Shown here piece by piece: positions 1 to 9,332 of a DNA stretch of 64,000 bases. The notes under the pieces were generated by a model, which ran no database searches, was not told the origin of the DNA, and saw only the letters and a program-made list of their open reading frames with translations. Position numbers and translations under genes: made by a program. This DNA comes from Pontibacillus chungwhensis (GTDB lineage Bacteria > Bacillota > Bacilli > Bacillales > BH030062): contig NZ_CP126446.1 in assembly GCF_030166655.1 (NCBI RefSeq), positions 558,001 to 622,000 on the forward strand, given 5' to 3'. The number at the start of each line of letters is the position of its first letter. Position 1 is the stretch's first letter.

Positions 1-2
1 AG

Positions 3-1001
3 CTGGGCGGCGCTCATATTTATTTAAAACGAGAAGATTTAAACCATACAGGGGCTCATAAGCTGAATAACGCGATCGGTCAGGCTCTTCTTGCTAAGCG
101 AATGGGAAAGAAAAAAATCATTGCTGAAACAGGTGCTGGTCAGCACGGTGTTGCCTCAGCAACTGTAGCAGCAAAGCTCGGATTAGAATGTAAAGTATTC
201 ATGGGAGAAAAGGATATTGAACGTCAGCAGCTAAACGTATTTCGTATGCAATTGTTAGGGGCTGAAGTGATCTCGGTTTCTTCTGGTGATAAGACGCTGA
301 AAGATGCTACAAATGAAGCGATCCGTTACTGGGTTGCCCATTGTGATGATCATTACTACTTAATTGGATCTGTGGTAGGGCCACACCCGTACCCGAAAAT
401 GGTTCGTGATTTTCAACGAGTCATTGGGGATGAGACGAAGCGCCAGTTCAAAGAGAAAGAAGGCAAACTTCCTGACCGTATTTACGCATGTGTAGGTGGC
501 GGAAGCAATGCAATTGGAATGTTCTACCCATTCTTACAAGATCATGTTGAGCTTGTTGGAGTTGAGGCAGCTGGTAAGGGGATCGATACACCAGATCACG
601 CAGCAACGCTTCTTAATGGAACGCAAGGTATTATTCATGGGTCTATGACGTATTTGATTCAAGATGACCACGGACAGATTGTGGAGCCTTATTCCATTTC
701 AGCCGGATTAGATTATCCTGGTATAGGACCTGAGCACGCATACCTGCATAGCTCTGGGCGCGTTCGTTATGAGTCTATTACAGATAGTGAGGCACTAGAA
801 GCTGTTAAGACTCTTTCTCAAACGGAAGGGATTATCCCGGCCATTGAAAGTGCTCATGCCATTGCTCAAGCAGTGAAAGAGGCACAACAAATGGATCAGA
901 GTGAAACGATTGTGATTAATGTGTCCGGTCGAGGAGATAAAGATATGAATACCATTATGGAACAATTTCAGGAGGGGGAGCACAATGAAACAAATGGTTG
1001 A
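3..1001 (+). CDS. trpB: Tryptophan synthase beta chain (5'-truncated)
   Basis: TrpB condenses indole (from the alpha subunit) with L-serine to form tryptophan, using pyridoxal phosphate. The gene begins upstream of the window; the reading frame is open from base 3 and starts inside the conserved segment [20 protein letters not shown], which holds the PLP-binding lysine (HTGAHK). The following ETGAGQHG and the phosphate-binding GGGSNAIG (about bases 496-519) are intact, as is the serine-rich C-terminus. An internal ATG at 102 is not the start, because homology extends upstream of it. The stop lies 17 bases inside trpA, so the two genes are translationally coupled, as is usual in trp operons. 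Only the first quarter of the protein is missing. Confidence 0.97.
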   Translation: MGGAHIYLKREDLNHTGAHKLNNAIGQALLAKRMGKKKIIAETGAGQHGVASATVAAKLGLECKVFMGEKDIERQQLNVFRMQLLGAEVISVSSGDKTLKDATNEAIRYWVAHCDDHYYLIGSVVGPHPYPKMVRDFQRVIGDETKRQFKEKEGKLPDRIYACVGGGSNAIGMFYPFLQDHVELVGVEAAGKGIDTPDHAATLLNGTQGIIHGSMTYLIQDDHGQIVEPYSISAGLDYPGIGPEHAYLHSSGRVRYESITDSEALEAVKTLSQTEGIIPAIESAHAIAQAVKEAQQMDQSETIVINVSGRGDKDMNTIMEQFQEGEHNETNG

Positions 1002-1803
1002 TCAAACACGTTTTCAAAAACGATTGAAGCGCGAAAAGGATTTATTCATTCCGTTTATCATGAGCGGTGACCCGACTCCTGAAGCAACTGTTGAGATTGC
1101 CTTAACGATGCAGCAAAGCGGGGCTGATGTATTGGAGTTAGGTGTTCCCTATTCAGATCCTTTAGCAGATGGACCTACCATTCAAGAAGCAGCAGGTCGT
1201 GCGTTAGCGCAAGGTATGAATCTGACAGAAGCTATGAAACTCGTTCCTAAAATGAGGGAGCGAGGGGTGACAATTCCGATCGTTTTATTCACGTATTATA
1301 ACCCTGTGCTGCGCTATGGACTCGAGGCATTCGCTGAAGCCATGAAAGAGAATGATGTAGATGGTTTACTGATCCCGGATATTCCATTGGAAGAAAGTGA
1401 AGAGATCCGTGGTTTTACAGAGCAATACGGGGTTGAGCTCATTTCACTTGTAGCGCCTAACTCTGAAGAACGCATCAAACGTATTGCAGAGCAGGCAAAG
1501 GGCTTCTTATACTGTGTTTCTTCTCTTGGTGTAACAGGAGAGCGTAAGGATATGAATCCTGATATTGCTTCGTTTCTAGAGAAAGTAAAGCAGTATAGCC
1601 AGGTCCCTGTAGCAGTAGGCTTCGGGATATCAAGTTATGAACAAGTTAAGCTTGTGCAGGGGTATAGTGACGGTGTTATTATTGGCAGTAAAATTATAAA
1701 GTTAATTGATTCACATCATGAAGAGTTAACAAATGAAGGTACAAGAGCCGAGGCGTTGCAAGCCTTACAAAAGGACGTAGAGAAGTTAGTTAAAGGGGAA
1801 TAA
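985..1803 (+). CDS. trpA: Tryptophan synthase alpha chain
   Basis: TrpA cleaves indole-3-glycerol phosphate to indole and glyceraldehyde 3-phosphate, passing indole to TrpB. The 272-residue length is normal. The TIM-barrel start [15 protein letters not shown], the catalytic-Glu segment [15 protein letters not shown] and the loop-6 region [10 protein letters not shown] are all present, with a C-terminal phosphate-binding VGFGIS. The ATG at 985 follows AGGAGGGGG with good spacing and overlaps the end of trpB. The next gene, trpG, starts 43 bases downstream, so one transcript is likely. Confidence 0.97.
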   Translation: MKQMVDQTRFQKRLKREKDLFIPFIMSGDPTPEATVEIALTMQQSGADVLELGVPYSDPLADGPTIQEAAGRALAQGMNLTEAMKLVPKMRERGVTIPIVLFTYYNPVLRYGLEAFAEAMKENDVDGLLIPDIPLEESEEIRGFTEQYGVELISLVAPNSEERIKRIAEQAKGFLYCVSSLGVTGERKDMNPDIASFLEKVKQYSQVPVAVGFGISSYEQVKLVQGYSDGVIIGSKIIKLIDSHHEELTNEGTRAEALQALQKDVEKLVKGE

Positions 1804-1846
1804 TGATTCCCGAGAGCTGAGATTAGTAGAGAAGAGGAGAGTCTAT

Positions 1847-2446
1847 ATGATCCTAATGATTGATAACTATGATTCTTTCACATACAATTTAGTTCAATAT
1901 GTAGGAGAGATTTATGGAGATATTACCGTAAGAAGGAACGACGAAGTGACGATTGATGAAATTCGTGAGATGGATCCTGATGCTATTCTTTTATCACCAG
2001 GCCCATGCAGCCCAAACGAAGCAGGGGTTTGTTTAGAGGTTGTTCGTCAGTTCGCAGGTGTGACGCCGATCTTGGGCGTGTGTTTAGGCCATCAGACGAT
2101 TATTCAGGCATTCGGTGGAGAAGTTGGACGTGCGAAGGAACTATTTCATGGCAAAACCTCACTCGTTTTGCATGATGGACGTAGCTTATTTAATCAAATT
2201 CCACTTCCGTTTACCGTTGCGCGCTATCATTCTTTAATAGGGAATGAAGTGACGTTACCAGATAGTTTGGAAGTCACTGCACGTACACCGAGCGGAGATT
2301 TAATGGGTGTCCGCCACGTTGATTTCGCAGTAGAAGGCGTGCAGTTTCATCCTGAGTCGATCTTGACTGAGCATGGAAAGAAGCTACTTCAGAATTTCTT
2401 AGATTATTATGAAGTAGGCTTTTCTGAGAAAGCAACAGTTCAATAA
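1847..2446 (+). CDS. trpG: Anthranilate/aminodeoxychorismate synthase glutaminase subunit
   Basis: Class I glutamine amidotransferase (199 residues) that supplies ammonia to chorismate-using synthases. The start MILMIDNYDSFTYNLVQY is diagnostic for the TrpG/PabA family. The triad is visible as Cys79 in GVCLGHQ and His168/Glu170 in GVQFHPES. TrpG and PabA cannot be told apart by sequence alone. Its place directly after trpA and before a terminator argues for service in tryptophan synthesis. In Bacillus subtilis the single amphibolic copy sits in the folate operon instead, so this copy could serve both pathways. Confidence 0.9.
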   Translation: MILMIDNYDSFTYNLVQYVGEIYGDITVRRNDEVTIDEIREMDPDAILLSPGPCSPNEAGVCLEVVRQFAGVTPILGVCLGHQTIIQAFGGEVGRAKELFHGKTSLVLHDGRSLFNQIPLPFTVARYHSLIGNEVTLPDSLEVTARTPSGDLMGVRHVDFAVEGVQFHPESILTEHGKKLLQNFLDYYEVGFSEKATVQ

Positions 2447-2461
2447 GGTCACCAGTAAATT

Positions 2462-2506
2462 GTTCAGCTTATGGATTCATATCATCCTTAAGCTGAACTT
2501 TTTTTA
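2462..2506 (+). terminator. Rho-independent terminator of the trp operon
   Basis: A 10-bp perfect stem (GTTCAGCTTA / TAAGCTGAAC) is followed by a run of seven T, 15 bases after the trpG stop. Confidence 0.9.
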
Positions 2507-2596
2507 GTATCATGAAGAGAGATGATAATTTTTTAAGGTTATATATCAGAAAATTTAGAACAATCTACAAATTTCGCGAGTTTTTTCACGCGCGGC

Positions 2597-2622
2597 GTTT
2601 TATAATAATTGGAAACGGGTAA
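2597..2622 (+). promoter_or_regulatory. Candidate sigma-B-type promoter
   Basis: GTTTTA and GGGTAA are separated by 14 bases, close to the general-stress consensus GTTTAA-N(12-15)-GGGTAT, and lie 29 bases before the next start codon. A sigma-A -10 (TATAAT at 2601) overlaps it but has no clear -35, so the sigma-B reading is preferred, tentatively. Confidence 0.4.
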
Positions 2623-2650
2623 TAAATAAGTAAATTAGGAGGGCCTGCAT

Positions 2651-2950
2651 ATGACCATGACAGCGAAATTTCTTGAATCAGATCTAAGTTTATTGCAACA
2701 CATTTCCAGAGCGAAACAGAATCAGGATCCTAAGACTGTTCAACTTTTGAAGGACTTTAGAAACGGAAATGTCGTCAATGTGCCCAATTGTTTGATTGAG
2801 TTACGTAACGGTCAATACGTTGGTAGTGGAGACTATATTCATAATGATGAAGGTACTTTTTACTTACGATCTGCTAATGGGACAACAAAGAAAGTAGATG
2901 CAGCGTTTGTGTATGACTTTTGCTGGGGTTGTGCCCATCACTATAGTTGA
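2651..2950 (+). CDS. Hypothetical protein, 99 residues
   Basis: Not recognised as a named family. The ATG at 2651 follows AGGAGGGCCTGCAT, an excellent ribosome site, and the gene has its own terminator, so it is very probably real. The protein is soluble with no signal peptide or membrane segment. An N-terminal helical part (about residues 1-45) is followed by a beta-rich segment with the GQYVGSGDY and EGTFYLRSANG turns, and it ends with a cysteine/histidine-rich tail FCWGCAHHYS that could bind metal. The upstream sigma-B-like promoter suggests a general stress role; that is inference from position only. Confidence 0.75.
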   Translation: MTMTAKFLESDLSLLQHISRAKQNQDPKTVQLLKDFRNGNVVNVPNCLIELRNGQYVGSGDYIHNDEGTFYLRSANGTTKKVDAAFVYDFCWGCAHHYS

Positions 2951-2960
2951 ACGATAAGAA

Positions 2961-2992
2961 GAGGAGCACTCGGGTAACGAGTGCTTCTTTTT
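2961..2992 (+). terminator. Rho-independent terminator
   Basis: An 8-bp stem AGCACTCG / CGAGTGCT with a five-base loop is followed by TCTTTTT. Confidence 0.85.
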
Positions 2993-3070
2993 CGTTTTAA
3001 ATATGCTAGTTTCTGTACGTTTGCTTCCTGTTTGATTTACAATAATTGTACATCAAGAGGGGGGATCGTT

Positions 3071-4543
3071 GTGTTACATGTTGTCTGGTATAAACGGGAT
3101 TTACGTTTGCATGATCATCGACCACTTCAGGAGGCGTGGCGGGAAAGAGAGCCCATTTTGCCACTGTATGTGGCGGAGCCTTCCATTTGGCAGGAAAGTG
3201 AATTATCGATTCGTCATTTTCAGTTTGTACAAGAGAGTTTACAAGATCTAAGTGAAGCGTTGAATGGGATTGGTGGCTCTTTGTTTGTTACCGTTTCAGA
3301 AATTGAACCTGTATTAGAAACGATCTATCAATCATTTGGGCCTTTTACGCTCCATGCGCACGAAGAGAGTGGATGGCCAATTACATATGAACGAAATCGA
3401 CAAGTGCGGGAGTGGATGGGTAAGAGGGAACTAGATTTCCATGAGTATTCACAATTCGGTATAGCACGTGAGGAAGAGAGTGTGCGGTCGTTTCAGACCG
3501 AATGGAAGGCGTTTGTCCAACAGCCTGTTCAAGAAGTTCCTTCTTTACTCACAACGGTAGATGAGGAAAGCTTGCCGAGCACATTTTCAACCCAACTTGA
3601 TCCATTACATCGTTTTAATGTTGGGGGAAAACGAATTCGTTACGGTCAGCAGGGCGGGGAGAAGTTGGCTCATGAAACACTTGATAGTTTCCTGGAAGAT
3701 CGTTATAGGCGTTACAAGGAAGACAGACAACACCCTCTTGCTTCAACAAATGCGTGTAGTCGTCTTTCCCCTTACTTGGCTTATGGGAACTTATCAATGA
3801 AATATGTCGCCAAGCGAACAGAACAAGCAATGGAAGTATGTGAAGATCAGGAGGAGAAGAAGGAGTTAAAAGCCTTCTACTCAAATTTACAATCTCGTTG
3901 TCGATCTATTCAATGGCTTAAAGATGGCCCGGATGTTGTTTATGGTCCTCTGAACTCTTCTTTTCATCAAGAACGAGTGGAGATGGAGGGATTTGAGCGG
4001 TGGGCAACTGGACAAACGGGCATTCCAATGATTGACGCAGCTATGCGAGCTCTTCTTAAGACAGGGTGGCTCAATGAAAGAGCTCGGGCCATGCTTTTAT
4101 CGTTTGCTTGTCATACGATGGGGTTGGATGGGAAGAGATCTTGTGAATACCTTGCAGGGCTTTTCATAGATTATGAACCTGGTATTCACTATAAGCAGGT
4201 TTATTCACTGCTTGCTCTAGAGCCTGGTACAAAACTCCGTTTATATGATCCTGTTAGAGAAGGGAAGAAGCATGACTCGGAAGGTAGATTCGTTCGTCAG
4301 TATATTTCGACATTAAAGCATGTACCGAATTCGTTTATTCATGAACCATGGAAATATGATGGGTTCTTCCACCTAGATTATTGTGGTCCTATTGTCGATG
4401 TAAAGAAGGCGAATCGAAACGTGAAGCTTCGGTGGGATGAAGTGGAGAATAAAGGGAATTCAGAGGCAAAAGGGAAGAAGAGGGAAGCGACCAAAGCTAA
4501 GGATGAAAGCGAACAGATCACTTTTGATTTATTCAAGGAGTAA
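3071..4543 (+). CDS. Photolyase/cryptochrome family flavoprotein (divergent)
   Basis: 490-residue protein of the DNA photolyase/cryptochrome superfamily, which binds FAD and repairs UV pyrimidine dimers or senses blue light. The N-terminal antenna-binding Rossmann domain opens with HVVWYKRDLRLHDHRPL. The C-terminal FAD domain keeps TGIPMIDAAMRALLKTGWLN, ARAMLLSFACH, and YDPVREGKKHDSEGRFVRQY. Several usually conserved positions differ: the segment normally written SRLxWHCHFIQK reads SNLQSRCRSIQW, and the 'D-W-R' stretch is LDGKRSCEY, so repair activity is not assured. It belongs to the branch with the EPGIHY motif. The start is GTG at 3071, behind AAGAGGGGGG; the longer open frame upstream overlaps the preceding terminator. 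A Lys/Glu-rich tail follows residue 460. A terminator follows. Confidence 0.85.
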   Translation: MLHVVWYKRDLRLHDHRPLQEAWREREPILPLYVAEPSIWQESELSIRHFQFVQESLQDLSEALNGIGGSLFVTVSEIEPVLETIYQSFGPFTLHAHEESGWPITYERNRQVREWMGKRELDFHEYSQFGIAREEESVRSFQTEWKAFVQQPVQEVPSLLTTVDEESLPSTFSTQLDPLHRFNVGGKRIRYGQQGGEKLAHETLDSFLEDRYRRYKEDRQHPLASTNACSRLSPYLAYGNLSMKYVAKRTEQAMEVCEDQEEKKELKAFYSNLQSRCRSIQWLKDGPDVVYGPLNSSFHQERVEMEGFERWATGQTGIPMIDAAMRALLKTGWLNERARAMLLSFACHTMGLDGKRSCEYLAGLFIDYEPGIHYKQVYSLLALEPGTKLRLYDPVREGKKHDSEGRFVRQYISTLKHVPNSFIHEPWKYDGFFHLDYCGPIVDVKKANRNVKLRWDEVENKGNSEAKGKKREATKAKDESEQITFDLFKE

Positions 4544-4555
4544 TACGTTTATAGA

Positions 4556-4592
4556 GATCGCGAAGAGTGAGCAGCCCCTTCGCGATCTTTTT
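4556..4592. terminator. Bidirectional terminator between convergent genes
   Basis: A 10-bp perfect stem (GATCGCGAAG / CTTCGCGATC) is followed by TTTTTATT on the plus strand. It sits between the photolyase-like gene and the convergent dppC. Confidence 0.85.
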
Positions 4593-5487
4593 ATTGTTTC
4601 ATTTTCGGATCGAGGGCATCTCGCAAGCCATCACCCATTAAGTTAAAGCCAAGTACCGTTAGCATAATAGCAAGTCCAGGGAAAATCATTGTCCAAGGAG
4701 CTTGTACGAGATACCCTTTAGAATCTGCGAGCATTTTCCCCCAATCCACATCAGGAGACTGGGCGCCGAGTCCTAAGAAACTTAAAGCGGCTACTTCAAT
4801 AATCGCCGTAGCAACTGCTAAGGTTCCTTGAACAATTACAGGGGTCATACTGTTTGGAAGAACGTGATGAAACAAGATCCGTATATCCTTCATACCGATA
4901 GACTTTGCAGCGGTAATGTATTCCTCTTCTTTCACACTCAAGACTTTAGAACGAATGAGGCGCCCGAAGTTTGGGACGTTGATTACCGCAATGGCGATAA
5001 GAGCGTTTTGGAGATCCGGACCAAGTATTGCCACAATCGCAATAGCAAGCAGGATGCTGGGGAAAGCTAGGAGGATATCAAAGATTCTCGAGATGATCGT
5101 ATCCACCCATTTTCCATAAAATCCAGCTAAGATTCCGAGGGTGCAGCCCACAATGATGGAGCCGGCAACACATGAAAATCCCACCCATAGAGAGATCCGT
5201 GCGCCATAAATAATCCTTGAAAGAATATCGCGACCGAAGTCGTCTGTACCGAGCCAATGGTCGGCAGATGGACCCTGCAGGCGGTTCAGAAGGTCAGGCT
5301 TTGTATGATCATAAGGCATAATCAGCGGTGCAAAGAGGGCGAGTAGAATAAAGAAGAGTACGATACTTAATCCCACTATAGCAATTTTGTTTTTGGAAAA
5401 GCTTCTCCAGGCGTCGCGCCATGGTGAAGAGGGCTTCTGAACAGTTGGGTTTTCAGGGTGATTTAGTGTAGGGGTAGCGTGGTTCAT
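4591..5487 (-). CDS. dppC: Dipeptide ABC transporter permease DppC
   Basis: Inner permease of a peptide importer (298 residues). The N-terminal OppC_N segment with the first membrane helix (about 35-56) is followed by the extracytoplasmic GTDDFGRDILSRIIYGARIS, typical of DppC/OppC. Five further helices surround the EAA loop EYITAAKSIGMKDIRILFHH, which docks onto the ATPases. The ATG at 5487 follows AAAGGAGGAA. It is the last gene of the minus-strand dppD-dppF-dppA-dppB-dppC operon and ends at a shared terminator. Dipeptide specificity is inferred from the binding protein. Confidence 0.92.
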   Translation of the reverse strand: MNHATPTLNHPENPTVQKPSSPWRDAWRSFSKNKIAIVGLSIVLFFILLALFAPLIMPYDHTKPDLLNRLQGPSADHWLGTDDFGRDILSRIIYGARISLWVGFSCVAGSIIVGCTLGILAGFYGKWVDTIISRIFDILLAFPSILLAIAIVAILGPDLQNALIAIAVINVPNFGRLIRSKVLSVKEEEYITAAKSIGMKDIRILFHHVLPNSMTPVIVQGTLAVATAIIEVAALSFLGLGAQSPDVDWGKMLADSKGYLVQAPWTMIFPGLAIMLTVLGFNLMGDGLRDALDPKMKQ

Positions 5488-5501
5488 GTGATTCCTCCTT
5501 T

Positions 5502-6506
5502 CTATTTATAATTGATCCTTGGGTCGATAAAGGCGTAAAGTAAATCTACAATGACATTAATAAAGACAAAGATGGTGGCGATTAACAGAATGCCAGATTG
5601 AATGACAGGGTAGTCCCGGTACTGAATAGCGTCATAAATGTATCGTCCAATACCAGGCCAGCCAAAGATGGTTTCTGTTAAGATGGCTCCGCCTAGTAAG
5701 AGGCCGGTTTGAAGGCCGATGACAGTGAGAACTGGAATGACAGCATTCTTTAACGAATGCTTGTACACGACCCAAAAGTTACCCAGGCCTTTCGCGCGTG
5801 CTGTTCGAATGTAATCAGAGCGCATCACTTCTAGCATGGATGAACGGGTCATGCGAGCAATAATCGCCATCGGGATTGTGGCAAGAGCAATACCAGGCAA
5901 AACTAAATGTTTAGATACATCAACGAATTGTTTCCAGTCTCCTTGTAAGAGCGTGTCCACTAAATACAAATGAGTAATAGGATCAATTACGCTTGAAGCC
6001 TCATACCTTCCAGTAGAGGGGAGCCAGTCTAGTTGCACAGAGAAAATGTATTGTTCCATTAAACCAAGCCAAAAGATTGGCATCGATACTCCAATAAGAG
6101 CGAAAACCATGGCTGTATAATCGAACCATGAATTATGGAACCATGCGCTAATAATGCCTGCGTTGACACCGATGAAAATGGCAATCACCATCGCGACGAG
6201 CGTCAATTCTACTGTAGCAGCGAGATAAGTAAAGATCTCTTGACTGATTGGAACGTCTGTTTTAATGGATGTCCCAAGATCACCTTGAAGAAGGCTTGTA
6301 AGATAGTCGACATATTGAATGTGCCACGGTTGATCAAGACCGAGCTGTTTCTCCACTTCAGCAATAGCCTCAAGTGTAGCTCGTTGACCCAATATGATTT
6401 GCGCAGGATTACCAGGGATGAGATAAATAATCGAAAAGACGAGTAAACTCATGCCGAATAAAACGGGTAGGAGCATCAAAATCCTTCTTATCGTATAAGC
6501 CCCCAT
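5502..6506 (-). CDS. dppB: Dipeptide ABC transporter permease DppB
   Basis: Second permease (334 residues), partner of DppC. It begins MGAYTIRRILMLLPVLFGMS, followed by IPGNPAQIILGQRAT, the standard OppB/DppB start, then five helices and the EAA loop DYIRTARAKGLGNFWVVYKH. The ATG at 6506 is chosen because GGGAGGTG lies four bases upstream; the open frame continues 15 codons further, into a dispersed repeat. Only 14 bases separate its stop from dppC. Confidence 0.92.
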   Translation of the reverse strand: MGAYTIRRILMLLPVLFGMSLLVFSIIYLIPGNPAQIILGQRATLEAIAEVEKQLGLDQPWHIQYVDYLTSLLQGDLGTSIKTDVPISQEIFTYLAATVELTLVAMVIAIFIGVNAGIISAWFHNSWFDYTAMVFALIGVSMPIFWLGLMEQYIFSVQLDWLPSTGRYEASSVIDPITHLYLVDTLLQGDWKQFVDVSKHLVLPGIALATIPMAIIARMTRSSMLEVMRSDYIRTARAKGLGNFWVVYKHSLKNAVIPVLTVIGLQTGLLLGGAILTETIFGWPGIGRYIYDAIQYRDYPVIQSGILLIATIFVFINVIVDLLYAFIDPRINYK

Positions 6507-6530
6507 AACACACCTCCCATAATAACTAGA

Positions 6531-6648
6531 GTGCCAGACACCCTGCACCACTTTAACGCTGTACAGTAAAGGAAGGTGTCAGACACCCTTCAGTCCTTTA
6601 TTGCTGTGCAGTATGGCAGGGTGTCTGGCACCGTTTAATGCTTTAATG
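6531..6648. repeat. Dispersed repeat family A, copy 1
   Basis: Two or three degenerate units of the palindromic core GGTGTCAGACACC alternating with a CTTTAATGCTGTGCAG-like spacer, in the dppA-dppB gap. The same motif recurs at 33965, 46563, 47402, 61551 and 62875, always intergenic. Function unknown. Confidence 0.85.
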
Positions 6649-6655
6649 TATGAAT

Positions 6656-8323
6656 TTATTTAGTGAATTCGGTGTTGGTGACTGGTTCTGAGCCTGTTGG
6701 ATGCGGGATGTAGCCGCTGATTTCTTTCTTAGCTGCGATGACTGGTGTGGAGTGAACGAGCGGGATCCAAGGTGCATCGTTGTGTACAATGACTTGAGCT
6801 TCTTTGTAGAGTTCATTACGTTTGGCCTGGTCTGTAATCGTTTGTGCCTCAATTAAAACGTCATGAAGCTCATCGTTTGAGTAGTATGCATAGTTGTTAC
6901 TACCGATGCTGTCTTTATCCAGTAATGTGTAGATAAAGTTATCTGGGTCTCCGTTATCACCTGTCCAGCCAAGAAGGAAGGCGTCAAAGTCCCCTTTACT
7001 TGCTTTCTCAAGATACGTGCCCCAGTCAGCTGTTTGTAAGTTTGCCGTTACGCCAATTTGAGCGAAGCTTTGTTGAAGAACCTCTGCAATCTTCTGACCT
7101 TCTGGAATATAAGGGCGTGGGACAGGCATATACCATAAGTCAAATTCGAAACCGTCCGCATAACCCGCTTCAGCAAGAAGGGATTTGGCTTTCTCTAGAT
7201 CGTATTCATAATCTTCAATGTCATCGTTATATCCTTCGATACTTGGAGGCATCACCGTTTTCGCTGGTTCTGCTAATCCTCCGTAGAAAGCTTCAATAAT
7301 CTGGTCTTTCGGTACGGCATGAGAAAGGGCCTGACGAACTTTCGCATCAGCCATAGGTGTCTCACGATTAACCGTAAAGGCCATGTAACCAACGTTCATG
7401 GAAGGACGTTCTAGAAGCTGTAAGGAATCATCTGCTTTAATTCGTTCCACGTCTGAAGGGTTTACACCGTCAATAAGATCGACTTCACCTGTCATTAATG
7501 CATTTAGGCGAGCTGAGTTTTCAGGGATAACGGTGTAAATGACTTTATTAAGCTTTGGTAAGCCTTCTTTCCAATAGTTTTCGTTTTTCTCTAAAACGAT
7601 GCGCTCGTTTCGTTTCCACTCTGAGAATTTGAATGGTCCGGTCCCAACAGGATTTTCCGTGAACTTATCCCCGTATTCTTCAACAGCAGCTGGGCTTGCC
7701 ATTCCAAACGGAGACATCGCTAAGTTCTTCAGGAACGGAGCTTGTGGACGATTTAGTGTGAATTGAACCGTAAACTCATCCGTAGCTTCAACGGCCTTAA
7801 TGACGTGGCCCTCATCTCCTTTAAATCCACCAAACATCGTATAGTAAGGGAACTGATCAGCATCCCCGTTCATCCAACGATCGAAGTTAAATACAACAGC
7901 TTCGGCATTAAAAGGTGTTCCGTCGTGGAAGGTCACGCCTTCTTCAAGGGTGAACGTGTACGTTAACCCATCCTCTGAAACATTCCATTCTTTCGCTAAA
8001 CCTGGTACCAATTCTGTATTGGTATCTTCATAGTTTAAGAGTGTTTCGAACAGGTTCTCCGTGACACGGAATGTTTCTCCTTCTGTTGTGGTAATAGGAT
8101 CAAGGGCAGTTGAATCACCGCCGCGCGCATAAACAAGTGTATCTTTTACCTCTGTAGCCTCTTCTGATTCCTCATCGGTTGTTTCTTCTCCTGTGTCATC
8201 CGTTTGTTCATCTGTAGCAGGTTCCTTCGTCTCTTCTTCTTTCTCCTTGTCACTGCAACCGATTAAAGCAACAGATAAGACAAGCATAAGCAATAATGAA
8301 GCAAGCCAAAAACGTTTCGTCAT
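6656..8323 (-). CDS. dppA: Dipeptide-binding lipoprotein DppA (SBP_bac_5 family)
   Basis: Extracellular substrate-binding lipoprotein (555 residues) that delivers peptides to DppB/DppC. A signal peptide ends in the lipobox ALIGC (Cys23), followed by an unusually acidic Glu/Asp/Thr-rich linker of about 40 residues, as expected for a halophile. Family 5 solute-binding features follow: WNVSEDGLTYTFTLEEGVTF, then VGTGPFKF, and near the C-terminus MPVPRPYIPEGQKIAEVLQQ and GWTGDNGDPDNFIYTL, close to Escherichia coli DppA. The ATG follows AAGGGGGAA. It lies mid-operon, unlike the usual first position. Confidence 0.93.
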   Translation of the reverse strand: MTKRFWLASLLLMLVLSVALIGCSDKEKEEETKEPATDEQTDDTGEETTDEESEEATEVKDTLVYARGGDSTALDPITTTEGETFRVTENLFETLLNYEDTNTELVPGLAKEWNVSEDGLTYTFTLEEGVTFHDGTPFNAEAVVFNFDRWMNGDADQFPYYTMFGGFKGDEGHVIKAVEATDEFTVQFTLNRPQAPFLKNLAMSPFGMASPAAVEEYGDKFTENPVGTGPFKFSEWKRNERIVLEKNENYWKEGLPKLNKVIYTVIPENSARLNALMTGEVDLIDGVNPSDVERIKADDSLQLLERPSMNVGYMAFTVNRETPMADAKVRQALSHAVPKDQIIEAFYGGLAEPAKTVMPPSIEGYNDDIEDYEYDLEKAKSLLAEAGYADGFEFDLWYMPVPRPYIPEGQKIAEVLQQSFAQIGVTANLQTADWGTYLEKASKGDFDAFLLGWTGDNGDPDNFIYTLLDKDSIGSNNYAYYSNDELHDVLIEAQTITDQAKRNELYKEAQVIVHNDAPWIPLVHSTPVIAAKKEISGYIPHPTGSEPVTNTEFTK

Positions 8324-8357
8324 CCGTGAAATTCCCCCTTAGGTTATTTATATAAGG

Positions 8358-9332
8358 TTACGCATCCCCGTATAGGTGACACGCAACATGGTGCCCTGGA
8401 TTAACTTCTTGAAAAGTGGGTCTTGTGGTCTTGCATACATCCATACACTCCTTACACCTTGTATGAAAGGCGCATCCTGCTGGAGGGTTAGAGGCGCTTG
8501 GTATTTCTCCTGTGAGTATATCGCTCTCTGATCGGTAATCAGGGTCTGGTACAGGAACAGAGGAGAGGAGCGATTTCGTATAAGGATGAAGCGGTTGTTC
8601 ATAAAGTTGCTCGCTATCTGTCAGCTCGACCATTCTTCCTAAATACATTACGCCAACACGGTCGCTGATATGACGAACAACTCCTAAATCGTGAGCAATA
8701 AATATATAAGTCAGATCAAACTCGGCTTGTAAGTCCTTTAATAAATTCAACACTTGAGACTGAATCGAGACGTCGAGAGCCGAAACGGGTTCATCTGCAA
8801 TAATAAGCTTCGGATGGGTCATTAAAGCTCGTGCAATCCCTATGCGTTGGCGTTGTCCACCACTAAACTGGTGTGGATAACGAGAGGCGTGATAGCGATC
8901 GAGGCCGACGGTTTCAAGCATGGCGTAGATCCGTTCTTTACGTTCCTTCTTATTCTTGATGCCATGAACGATCAGCGGTTCTTCAAGGATCTTTTCAACC
9001 TTGTGCCGTGGATTTAGGGAAGCGTATGGGTCCTGGAAGACGAGCTGCATGTCCTTGCGAATCTTTTTCATGTTGGAGGCTTTTAGGGTGTGAATGTCTT
9101 TGTCTTCAAAACGTACTTCACCGTCAGTGATTTCTAATAAACGGAGCAAAACCCGTCCAATCGTAGACTTTCCACATCCGCTTTCCCCAACAAGTCCTAG
9201 GGTTTCTCCTTGATAGACGGCAAAGGAAACCCCATCAACAGCTTTGACTTCTCCGATCTTCTTTCCAAAAATGCCTCCTGTAATGGGGAAGTATTTCTTG
9301 AGGTGGTTGACTTCAAGTAGAGGTTGTTTCAT
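8358..9332 (-). CDS. dppF: Dipeptide ABC transporter ATP-binding protein DppF
   Basis: Second ATPase of the importer (324 residues). It has Walker [10 protein letters not shown], signature LSGGQRQRIGIARAL and Walker B LIIADEPVSALD. The C-terminal oligopeptide/dipeptide extension carries the four-cysteine pattern around CAFHTRCKECMDVC that in relatives binds a 4Fe-4S cluster. The ATG at 9332 follows AAAAAGGAGG; the open frame extends 42 codons upstream but only through dppD. It overlaps the end of dppD by 20 bases, so translation is coupled. Confidence 0.93.
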   Translation of the reverse strand: MKQPLLEVNHLKKYFPITGGIFGKKIGEVKAVDGVSFAVYQGETLGLVGESGCGKSTIGRVLLRLLEITDGEVRFEDKDIHTLKASNMKKIRKDMQLVFQDPYASLNPRHKVEKILEEPLIVHGIKNKKERKERIYAMLETVGLDRYHASRYPHQFSGGQRQRIGIARALMTHPKLIIADEPVSALDVSIQSQVLNLLKDLQAEFDLTYIFIAHDLGVVRHISDRVGVMYLGRMVELTDSEQLYEQPLHPYTKSLLSSVPVPDPDYRSESDILTGEIPSASNPPAGCAFHTRCKECMDVCKTTRPTFQEVNPGHHVACHLYGDA

